Below, piece by piece: positions 10,748-19,728 of a stretch of 64,000 nt of DNA (position 1 is the stretch's first letter; each line of letters begins with the position of its first letter). Source of the DNA: Zea mays (lineage: Eukaryota > Streptophyta > Magnoliopsida > Poales > Poaceae); contig NC_050098.1 in assembly GCF_902167145.1 (NCBI RefSeq), positions 130,708,207-130,772,206 on the forward strand, read 5' to 3'. A model generated the notes under the pieces. That model worked only from the letters and a program-made list of their open reading frames with translations, was not told the DNA's origin and did no database searches. The position numbers and the translations under genes were made by a program.

Positions 10748-11450
10748 TAGTGGTGAAAACAGGTCGGATATATCCACCAGGTACCAGATACGAATAATAC
10801 AAATACCTGCTTTTTCGGGTATTTATTGCGTGAGTTACACATAAAATCACTCTATGTGTTGAAGTTTTAACATAATCAATACTTCACTTATCATTTTTAT
10901 GTGGGGACTTGAGATTATATTCGAATATAATGTTTATTAGTTTTGATAACTTTTTTGTAATTTGGGTCGAAACTAGTGTATTTTACGAACTTAATTATAT
11001 TTTTGATGATTTTATGTAGAAAGAAATTAATAATGCATAAATAGCCTAAAAAATTTATGAAATTATACGGAGGTACAACATATGACCACATATAGTCATA
11101 AAAATTAATGGGACCATAAAATTCACAAGATGTCAACATTTTTATATTTTATGACCACTTATTGCGTGACTTGCACGTGAAATCACTCTAAATATCTAAG
11201 TTTCAACATAATCAATACTTCACTTTACCATTTTTATACGAGAACTTGAGGTTATTTTTTATAAAATGTTTATTAGTTTTGATAATTTATTTATAATTTC
11301 GTGGTCGAACAAAAATATTTTATGATAAGCATTTAATGCATTATCCGACAGTTATCCGATACCCGACCAAATAATATCCCTATCCGTCATTTATCTGTCC
11401 GAATAAATATCCAGTCCCGTATCCATTTCTATCCATTTCGTTTCTAACTA
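10748..11450. mobile_element. Putative hAT-like non-autonomous element
   Basis: The left end TAGTGGTGAAAACAGGTCGG and the reversed right end TAGTTAGAAACGAAATGG are imperfect inverted copies. Subterminal GGATAT/ATATCC and CGGGTA/TACCCG blocks face each other, a style known from plant hAT elements. An 8-bp duplication is not evident, so this is tentative. Confidence 0.4.
10817..11330 (+). repeat. Pair of direct repeats (about 165 bp, 340 bp apart)
   Basis: Copy 1 at about 10825-10990 and copy 2 at about 11161-11325 share ATTGCGTGA.TT.CAC, CATAATCAATACTTCACTT and ATGTTTATTAGTTTTGATAA in the same order. They are diverged by roughly 15-20% by eye. Confidence 0.75.
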
Positions 11451-11509
11451 TTTGTATCCGATCTTAAATCTATTTTAAATACCTTAATCTTTACTACTCT
11501 ATAAGGGTG

Positions 11510-12295
11510 TAACGGGGGCGTCCACACTTCACCGTGGCTCCGCCCCGACGCCCCTCCGCGCACGCCCTGCCTCAGTGACCCCGCGTCCCCCGCCCCCGAC
11601 AATCTCGCTCTGTGACCCCGCCCCACTCCTCCGAACGTCCCCACTCATCCAACGAAACCCTAGCACCTCAAGCCCCACACCGTGGCTCCGCCGCCGCCTC
11701 CGTGACCCTCGCGATCGCGCCTCCCTCCGCGCCATCCTCGCCCGCGCACGCCCCCCGGACAAAGCTGTAGCCGGTCGCGGTCATGCCGCCGTCCACGCTG
11801 CTACCCGTGCCGGCCACCTCCCAAGAGGACAACAGTCAGCACTGTGCCCCCACCTCCCCCTCCGGGCACGCACCCGCCCCATCCACGAGCAAGCTCTTGC
11901 TGCGAGGCGGGGGAGGTTGTTGGCGGCTCCCTCTGCACGCCTGGAGGCGCCGGAGGCACAACCAAGGAGGAGCCTAAGAAGGAGGAGCAAGCCCTCTGAC
12001 TCGCACCCTTCATCACCCGTCTCCTTCCCTAATCCCACTCCATCGCTGCTAGGTCCTCCTCTCCCACTTTCTCTGCGACCGCGACGGCAGCATCCGCACC
12101 GCCCACCACCACCACCTCCTGCTCTGTTGAACCGATTCGCTGAAAGGTCCCTACCATCCACGCCATGCCCTTCTCTAGCCTCGCATCGCGCCCTTGATGT
12201 GTCTCATTGTGTCGCTGTCAGGCCACAGATTCGTCATCCGACTCCGATGAGGCTGCATCCTGTCGTCCTCGACTGTTGACTGCTGGTAAGTCACC
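11510..12295 (+). other. GC-rich captured segment at the Helitron 5' end
   Basis: CpG-rich sequence starts about 25 bp after the Helitron 5' terminus. A 234-codon open frame (11575-12279) exists, but it is Pro/Arg/Ser-rich, other frames on both strands are also open, and no domain is visible. It may be a captured promoter or first exon. Confidence 0.45.
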
Positions 12296-12329
12296 CTAGC
12301 CTGTTTACCATTCATCCTGATCTTGTCTC

Positions 12330-12470
12330 TCCGTGTCCCGCAATCCCAGTCGCGAGGAACTCCATAGCAATCCCAGCCGCAATCGACGCACCGGCCGCGA
12401 GGAACTCCATTGCAATCCCACTCCATCGCAATCCCAGTCGTAATCGACGCACCGGCTCTCGATCCGCGCT
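12330..12470 (+). repeat. Short imperfect repeats CAATCCCAGYCG / GCGAGGAACTCCAT
   Basis: CGCAATCCCAGTCG, GCGAGGAACTCCAT and AATCGACGCACCGGC each recur two or three times within 140 bp, giving a shuffled tandem pattern. Confidence 0.7.
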
Positions 12471-12479
12471 CTCAAGGGA

Positions 12480-13300
12480 AGGTGAGTCGCCTTGGCACCG
12501 ACCGGCCTCGCCCCCATCAAAAACCTTCCATGTAGGATGCGACAGACACAGATTCGCGCCTATAAAATGTCAAGAAACATTACATAACAAATGCATCTCT
12601 TCATACTACTGCCAGGTACGTCCGGATCTTGTATACACTATTTGCATCACTAATCCTTGATTATCAGACATCTGTAGTGAGATTGTTCTTTTCCTATGAA
12701 TTTCTGTTGGTCAGCTACAATTTCAGTATTTTGGTGTTTCAATAAGGTTTCAGTATTTTTGGTATTTGACTGTTCTAGACAAGCAGTGTTGTAGATATAT
12801 AGAACCTGCGCTCATTTTGTCCAAGAGAAACTGTTTTCTCTGTCTGATATATTGTCTAACTGTTTTCTCTGCCTGATATATTGTCTAACTGTTCTAGATA
12901 AGAAGTGTTCTATGTAGAGTAGTTTCTGAAAACAGTTTCAAATGACACTAACATAATCAAGTTCACAAGAAGATCATAGATATGTCTTCCCTCACACACT
13001 AAAAAACATGTGCACACCTTATTTTTCTTTTGTTTTGTAAACTGCTTCTATGCTTTTATTAACATCATTAAAATTAGATGTTATCTTAAAAGATATAGTA
13101 AATTGTGACGACACATAAAATAGACATAATCAAGACTGCAAAATAGGTTACAAATGTAAACATAAAAATAATAGCCCAAATTCAGCTCCTATTTCAGTAG
13201 CAACGAGCTAAAAGCTGACAAATGCTACTCCATCTAATCTCGATCTTTCCAAAAATTGCATATATAAAATTTTCTTGTCCATGATGCAGTAGATGCAGTA
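12480..13300. other. AT-rich Helitron interior, no gene recognised
   Basis: Intron-like AT-rich sequence with one clear near-tandem repeat, where CTGTTTTCTCTG then CCTGATATATTGTCTAACTG occurs twice near 12830-12890. No exon is supported. Confidence 0.5.
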
Positions 13301-13311
13301 AGGGTACTTAC

Positions 13312-13425
13312 ACTGAGCTGCTCGTCATGCCCGACAACGTCGTAGACGTATGAGTAGCAGGTGCAGAGGTGCTCTGGGAAGCATAGGTACTCCTCGGCGT
13401 TGATAGTATAGTAATATTGTTTCAA
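13312..13425 (-). pseudogene. Captured exon resembling a SWIM zinc-finger protein (SWS1/ZSWIM7-like)
   Basis: The minus-strand frame reads YYTINAEEYLCFPEHLCTCY then SYVYDVVGHDEQLSV and ends at a good 5' splice site (GTAAGT, 13306-13311). The CxC within LCFPEHLCTCYSY matches the first half of a SWIM-type zinc finger. The CxH second half is not present here and would be on a following exon that was not captured. Family assignment rests on about 25 residues and is tentative. Confidence 0.42.
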
Positions 13426-13429
13426 ATCA

Positions 13430-14317
13430 TCTTTTAAAAAAAATCAGACACCAAACAATTTCTTTAAAAAAATCCAAACAAAGGACCGAGCTTAAATGAC
13501 GTGACATGAGATGGGGACACTATAATAAATCAGCGGAGTATCCAGCAAAAAATTAAGAACATTCATCCACCACCTTCTCTGAACTGAATGTTATCTGCTT
13601 CCCTCCTACCAGTCTGCCTCTGCTCTGCTTTTGACTGCTAGATGAGTGACCCACCTGCACACCAAATATCTTGTTCGTTGGTAGGTGTGCCCAATTAATC
13701 CTAAAAACAGAGACCACATATTATTCCAATCGCAGCAAAAGATACCAGTCTGCCATCACAACGACAAACAAACATCGCAATCACAATCAGCTAGATACCA
13801 CAACATCGGCATCCTCACCGGCCTACGGCATGCCGTTCCAGCCTCACAAGTCACAGCTGCATCATCCACACCCACTACAAAACTAGCCTTCTTTTGACAC
13901 CTTCCTTCAAGAAGCAGCATGGAGAAATATATGACATTACAGCACGCAAATTGGAATCACATAGTTTAACGTCACAGCATCACGCTGCCGTTACGTATCC
14001 CCAGATGCATGATCAAACTATATATATCCCTTTCAATAACATTTATTAGACCTTGAAAGAAAAAAAGGAAAAAGAAAAAGAAAGAAGCACTGCCTTGTAG
14101 ACGTACAATGCATTCCATATTAGACAACCTCTAGCAGCAAGCAACCTGTCTTTATTCTTGACAAACTGATTGCAAGCACTATCCTCAAACAGATTTAAGT
14201 CAAGATAAAAAAAATAAAAGACAACAGAGGTTTAACTGTCAAGACAACAACATGCAACTTACTTATATCGAACTTAATTGTCTGACCAAACTCCTCTGAT
14301 TCACATGTTGCCCCTGC
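13430..14317. other. Helitron interior between captured fragments
   Basis: Mostly AT-rich sequence with poly-A runs (about 14056-14085). Open frames at 13671-13897 have no recognisable domain. A polypyrimidine/CAG 3' splice site (TGCCCCTGCAG) closes the segment just before the NFD4-like exon. Confidence 0.5.
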
Positions 14318-15694
14318 AGGTGTTCTTGTTCTGCTTGATAGCAGGGTACAGCATCTGCTGGTTCAACACAGTCTGCTTTGTTCTCTGCATCCGCAGCTTC
14401 TCTGCGAGCAACCGCTCCCTAGCCCTCTCCCTCTCGATAAGCTTCAACGGGCTCAGCGCTCCCTTCTACACTCTCTTTGCGAACGCACTCTCCCCTTTCT
14501 CCCCAGCTGTCTACCTCCTCCTCAATGCAATCCTCCCTCTCGCCGTCTCCGTCCTTGCACTCCCAGCGATCCTCCTCTGCCACAAAAATGAGGGACACAT
14601 CCAAAGTGCGCACGGGCATGACGGCCGTGTCTTCTCGGCCTCTACATCCTCGCATTCATCACCGGCATATATCTGGTGGTCTTTGGATCTTTCACCGCAA
14701 CCAGCTCTACTGCGTGGGTCATCCTCACAGGTGCCATGGTCCTCCTCGCCCTTCCTCTCATCATCCCTGCCTGCTCCAGTTGCTCATACGTGGACACAGA
14801 TGGCCCTGACCCTGCATATGATGACCCACATAAGCCACTCCTGATCAGTAACAGTCATCAGATGGAGTCCAATGCCATGATGCAAAAGCCAAAGGAGAAC
14901 CAGATGCAGGTCAAGGGCCGCCTGGAGACGCTCGGTGAAGAACACAGTGCAAAGAAGCTCATTCGGTGTGTGGACTTCTGGCTCTACTACACAGCCTACT
15001 TCTGTGGAGCCACTGTTGGCCTGATATACAACAACAACTTGGGTCAGATTGCTCAGTCATTGCACCAGCAGTCACAGCTCACCATGCTCCTTGTCGTCTA
15101 CTCATCCTGCTCCTTCTTCGGCCGTCTTCTCTCTACACTACCTGACCTCCTTCACAGGTATCTGTTTTGCTTTATACGCATACATATATATATATATATC
15201 ATCATATCTCATGCTTCCTAACTATAATTTGTACACAGGAAGGTGTCACTTGCTCGCACAGGGTGGCTTGCTGCTGCATTGGTCCCCATGCCAATGGCCT
15301 TTTCCTTATGTGGAACCAACAAGATGGAAGCACCCTGGTAGCAGGAACAACACTAATTGGCCTAAGCTCAGGGTTCATCTTTGCTGCAGCAGTGTCAGTG
15401 ACCTCCGAGCTCTTTGGACCAAATAGCGTTGGGGTGAATCACAACATCCTTATCACCAATATCCCGCTTGGCTCACTCCTCTATGGGCAGATTGCTGCCA
15501 TGGTATACGACGCAAATGGCCAAAAGATGACAGTAGTGGATAACCGCACTGGCATTGTTGACACCATGATTGTGTGCATAGGGGTGAAGTGCTACTCAAC
15601 CACCTTCGTCGTGTGGGCTTGCATCACATTTCTGGGGTTAGCATCAAGCATAGTTCTATTCATAAGAACAAAGCCAGCTTATGCCCATTCATAA
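14318..15694 (+). pseudogene. Truncated, frameshifted NFD4/nodulin-like MFS transporter fragment
   Basis: Nodulin-like proteins of the NUCLEAR FUSION DEFECTIVE 4 group are membrane proteins of the major facilitator superfamily. This copy starts at a 3' splice site (CTGCAG, to 14317) with VFLFCLIAGYSICWFNTVCF, so the first exon with the N-terminus is missing. The long exon (to about 15157, donor GTATCTG) encodes several hydrophobic segments, with a one-base frameshift near 14632. A short intron carrying a TA microsatellite ends at TGTACACAG (15239). The second exon encodes further hydrophobic segments (MWNQQDGSTLVAGTTLIGLS, SELFGPNSVGVNHNIL) and ends TKPAYAHS-stop at 15694, with another one-base frameshift near 15300. 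The two shifts and the missing start make it a captured pseudogene. Confidence 0.85.
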
Positions 15695-16504
15695 GAATCT
15701 TATCGTTGTCTGAATTCTTATATTTATTACTGTCAGAGTTGTCCTTGTATAAATCAGGGTCTGTGCCAAACTCTAAATTGAGGCCTTGCTAAATAGAACA
15801 ATAAACCTATGGTTTTAGATGACATGTGATTATATTTTATAATAAACATATCTTATGTCTCCTTTTTTAGATTGAATTAGACCCTTTATTCTTTATTTAT
15901 TTATTAGGCTTTGGTAACCAGATTCATATAATTGTCTTTATCAATTGATGCACAAATACACAAAAGATGGAAATAAGAAATAAAGATATATATGACAAAC
16001 CACAAAAAATAGTTCACTGATCTCTATAGTTCATTTATCATATGAAGCATTTGAAAAAGAAAAGGATGAAAAGAAGAAACTTCAAAACTTCTAAATTGTT
16101 GTGTTGTTGCCTATGCATGACAATGTGCCCTTATTTGTTTGTCGCTAAGCATTAGAGTCGGCAGTCCTGCACCCTAAAGCCATCCAGATCAGGATGCATG
16201 GCAGCTGGCTTCTGGTGGGCACTTCCTAAATTTTCGGTGAGCAAAATGCTTAGATTCTCTCAGAAATTGTGCCTTCAGGAGTTTTCAGTATTATGATGTG
16301 GTTATGCATTATGTTTTCTCAATGTCTGGGTGGAAACTTTGAAATGTCTACTATCACTTGTAGCATTGTCCAGGATATGGAACAGTCAAGGTGTTACAGA
16401 AGATAATGGGTGGTGATTGCACTTGTACTGTGCTTGTCGATAGTACATATTAGGTGCTTGTTGTCTTCTTCCACCTTCTAGACATTTGGTTTTGTTGTTT
16501 TCAG
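15695..16504. other. Helitron interior after the NFD4-like fragment
   Basis: AT-rich sequence without a supported exon. The first part may be the 3' flank of the captured NFD4-like gene, and the last part an intron of the transporter fragment that follows. Confidence 0.5.
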
Positions 16505-17902
16505 GTTAATTACATCTTTTGATGAAGTTAGAGTTTACCCCATTCCTGTAATGCTTTACCTGGTCAAGAACTTATTGCAGGTATGTCCAGTTGCCCACTC
16601 ATTCTGTTGTATGATTTTTTAAAAAAACAAAAACAAGCAAAACATAACCATGTTTCCCGGCTTCTGTGGTTGTCAGTATTATATCTTTGAATATGTGGAT
16701 GCACCAGCTTACCAGATTCTGAAGAACTTGAATATTATCAGCACTGGTGTCCTGTACCGTATAATTCTCAAGAAAAAGTAAGTCTAATGAGCTTGTTCTA
16801 TTATAAGTTTTATTTGCTGACAAGTGGCATGCACTATGTCATTGGGTTCACTTTCACTTGAAATCTTTGATGCAAAGCTGAATGCTAAAGATGGAAGACA
16901 TGAATTATAGTTCTGTGATGAAAGAGTTCTGCTGAAGTTCAATATGTAAAATAAATAGTCATCCTTAGGCTTGAATCCGTACTCTATTGAAGTAACTAGC
17001 TGCCTAAAGGACTATGCAACAACTAACTCTGAAATCTGAAACTGACACATTTGTTGAATCTAATACCATGCTACCCTCCTATTTGGTCATCGTAAGTTCG
17101 TAACAAAACCTCTATTGTTTTCCACTTCATTCCTTACAGTTTTTTAATATTTTCTTCCCCAACAACTGCTTTCCATTGTTGTTTTAGCATGGTTGAACTA
17201 ACGCATGTTAAGTCAAATTCAGTGAGCTGGATGCACTACTGCTCAGCTCAGTCCCTCGTAAGCCAAACATGTTTCCCCTAACCCCTCATTCTTTTTCTTG
17301 TTTGTTCAATGCCCCCCTCTCCCTCATTGCTTTCTTATTTGTCCTTTTCTAGGTCAGACCATGTTCTTCAGACCCCTATTCGAGGTTGGGTGATGGCAAT
17401 TGTGAGTGAAGCAGAAAAATAATCAATCCTGTCTTCTGGACATAGTAGAGGAAGTATTTAACAACTACCTGAATGCCCTTTTCCCCTTTTTGCAGGTGAT
17501 GGCTCTTTTAAGTGGTTTTGCAGGAGTATATACTGAAGTGTGTGACTCTATACTTCTAATCTTTTCATCATTTGTATTCTTGTTTTTTTGGAAAATACAT
17601 TTGATACAAAATATTAATGATTTTTTAGGAATGTAATATATTCCTTTATTTTGAACAATCCAGGTTATCATCAAGAAAAATCCTTCAAGAAATATCAATG
17701 CACAGAATTTTTGGCTGTACATATTTGGGATGCTCTTCAATTTGGTTGCAATTTGTGTCCAGGACTTCGATGCTGTCATGAACAAGTTAGTGCAGATTTT
17801 CTTACATGTCCGACATTCATGTCACCTGTTACAGTTCATTATATTGATCATTCCATTTGAATATTTCATCTGGTGCAGAGGCTTTTTCCATGGCGAGGTT
17901 TA
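16505..17902 (+). pseudogene. Captured exons of a CMP-sialic-acid-transporter-like nucleotide-sugar transporter
   Basis: Plant members of this family move nucleotide sugars across Golgi or ER membranes. Seven exon-like blocks occur in gene order with splice sites: 16505-16580 (SFDEVRVYPIPVMLYLVKN), 16676-16777 (YYIFEYVDAPAYQILKNLNI), about 17222-17268 (FSELDALLL), 17353-17401 (SDHVLQTPIRGWVMAI), 17496-17537 (VMALLSGFAGVYTE), 17664-17785 (NAQNFWLYIFGMLFNLVAIC) and 17879 onward (GFFHG). After GFFHG the similarity stops, so the C-terminal membrane segments are absent, as is everything before the first block. The first block also begins with an in-frame TGA if read from its 5' border in one frame, and the third block is weakly conserved. 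It is a partial gene copy inside the Helitron. Confidence 0.85.
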
Positions 17903-19071
17903 CATGAGCACAACCATTATTTGGATAAAAAATATATCTAAGATGCTACCAGCTCAGACAATGATGCAAGAAGAGCTTTTACCATCGCTAAAAATGCAGA
18001 AATCTGAATGCCTTTTAACAAATCTAAAAACTCCTTAAAACCTGTAACACTATACTTGAACTTGTAGCCAATTAGCTGCAAGTTATTCATACACAAATCT
18101 GAATGCCTTGATAGATGAATTTGGGTAACTTTTTTCATTTCCTTCTAGAGCAAAGCAGAAGAGATGATCTGGAATCTCTTTGTTATGTGCTCATGTATTT
18201 ATTTTTTATGCCTTTGAAAATAACTTGTCAAATTTTCTAAACAAGTCCTCTGTAAATCATATCCATCAGAGTTTACTACATATTTTCATTACTGTAGATC
18301 AATACGATTTGAAGATAAACTATATTACTCCTATTTGAAGAGACTCTTCTGTGACCTATTTATCTGCGAGGGTATGATTAAACATGAGAAATGTATAATT
18401 GATGTTCCTTGCATCTCTATTTTTGATGTGGCTTATTCTGTATACTTGTAGGGTACCAACTAGATTATGTATTTGATTGGACCATTATGAAGTATCCTTA
18501 GTTTAGTGATAAAAGCAAACTTCAGTTATACACACATGTAATTCATTTCCAGCTCACCATTGACCAATGTGATTTTCACTGGTTTGTGTTGGCATTATCG
18601 ACATAGTGTTTGGGCCTTGCCGGATCTGCTATGACTAATGCCGGCCCATTCAGCCATCAAAATCTCTTCGAGCCGCAGCTCGTCGTTGGTTCGGTGTTCT
18701 GATCTCCAAGACTCCAAGGAGGTCCGACTTTCCTTTTGTAGTGCAAGGTTGCCTGTTCTCGCGGTCAAGGCAACCCAGCTTGCAAACTCTTCTACGTAAG
18801 AATGACCCAAAAGAACTATGACACTTCCCCCTGCTTGCTATACTGCTCAAACATTTAATGCCAACCTTGAGCATATAGCTGGTGTCAAATGGTTTGTTTT
18901 GACATAGTTGATTTCAAGGTTTGGACAAGTTTCAACAGTTATCACACATGCTGAATATCTAAACTGGTCTGAAACTCTGAATTAGTTGCATAGCAATTAG
19001 TTAGGTCACGATGTTGGATGCTGATTTTTTTTGTTCTGAACTCCTCTGGTCGAATCTCCACGGTACAACAA
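17903..19071. other. Helitron interior, no gene recognised
   Basis: AT-rich sequence with a moderately GC-richer patch at 18590-18880. Its minus-strand frames (for example EEFASWVALTARTGNLALQK) do not match a family I recognise. It may be another small captured fragment. Confidence 0.4.
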
Positions 19072-19168
19072 GTTGTGTGGCACTGGAGTTCTCACCACAA
19101 CTTATGAAATTAAGGAACACGTTGTGTGGCACTGGAATTCTCACCACAACTTATGGAATTAAGGAAGG
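19072..19168 (+). repeat. Tandem duplication, 49-bp unit
   Basis: GTTGTGTGGCACTGGAGTTC (19072) and GTTGTGTGGCACTGGAATTC (19121) start two nearly identical units that both continue CTCACCACAACTTATG and AATTAAGGAA. Confidence 0.92.
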
Positions 19169-19254
19169 GGATGGTTAAGCCTCCTGCTGCTCCCATTGTT
19201 GGATGTTTGAAATGGTTGTATGTATGATATTTTCTAGGTGGACTTGAAGGATAA

Positions 19255-19514
19255 GACTGCTAAATATAACACACATTTTAATATAATACACATTTATACA
19301 TAAATTATTGTGATATTATATGTTTCTGTTGCAATGCACATAAATTATCGTAGTATTATATGTTCTCGTGTTCTCGTGGTATTATATGTTTCTATTGAAA
19401 TGTATAAAACATTTTCTCATAACAGTATAACATAAATTCCAGCATAATACATATTTATACATAAGTTATCGTGATATTATATGTCCCCGTTGCAACGCAC
19501 GGACACTCACCTAG
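19255..19514 (+). repeat. Helitron 3' subterminal repeats and terminus
   Basis: The block ATAAATTATYGTGATATTAT then ATGTYYCYGTTGCAAYGCAC recurs in degenerate form about three times, the last copy being the functional-looking 3' end with CTAG at 19511-19514. Earlier copies lack CTAG. Confidence 0.8.
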
Positions 19515-19728
19515 TTTACGGATCGATCGTCCTTTTCACCCCTAATCTGGGCCGCTACCAAACAAGCACAGTTGGCTGGAGAGCGGAGACACTGGTCGAG
19601 CCAGCGAGCGTGTGCGCTTGCTCTGACAGTTTGCCTTCTTCCCAACCCAACAGAAGCGAAGCATCTCTTCTCCCCCCTTCCCAATCGGGCTGCGGCATAT
19701 CCCCTTCTCCGTCCTCCCGCCTGCCGCC
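19515..19728 (+). promoter_or_regulatory. 5' leader / core promoter of CTP synthase
   Basis: Only 214 bp separate the Helitron terminus from the ATG. The stretch has no clear TATA box near its start. It carries pyrimidine-rich patches (TTGCCTTCTTCCCAACCCAA, CTCTTCTCCCCCCTTCCC) typical of plant 5' leaders and Y-patch promoters. The transcription start cannot be placed from sequence alone, and part of the promoter may lie in the Helitron. Confidence 0.55.

Larger units (their letters stand above)
11488..19514 (+). mobile_element. Non-autonomous gene-capturing Helitron (8.0 kb) upstream of CTP synthase
   Basis: The 3' end reads CCGTTGCAACGCACGGACAC then TCACCTAG (to 19514). It fits the maize Helitron 3' consensus, with a CCGT...ACGG hairpin, and is followed by host T. 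The best 5' end is TCTTTACTACTCTATAAG at 11488, preceded by A, with one mismatch to TCTMTAYTAMYHNW. No Rep/helicase is present. Inside are a GC-rich segment, a SWIM-like exon (minus), an NFD4-like fragment (plus) and nucleotide-sugar-transporter exons (plus). The 3' end is certain. The 5' end is inferred, and a nested or closer start is possible. Confidence 0.78.

Noticed and set aside
11575..12279. A 234-codon open frame in the large Helitron
   Set aside because: Low-complexity Pro/Arg/Ser composition with rival frames on both strands; not supported as a protein, only as a GC-rich captured segment.
14419..14655. Antisense open frame over the NFD4-like fragment
   Set aside because: A shadow of the hydrophobic sense coding; no family match.
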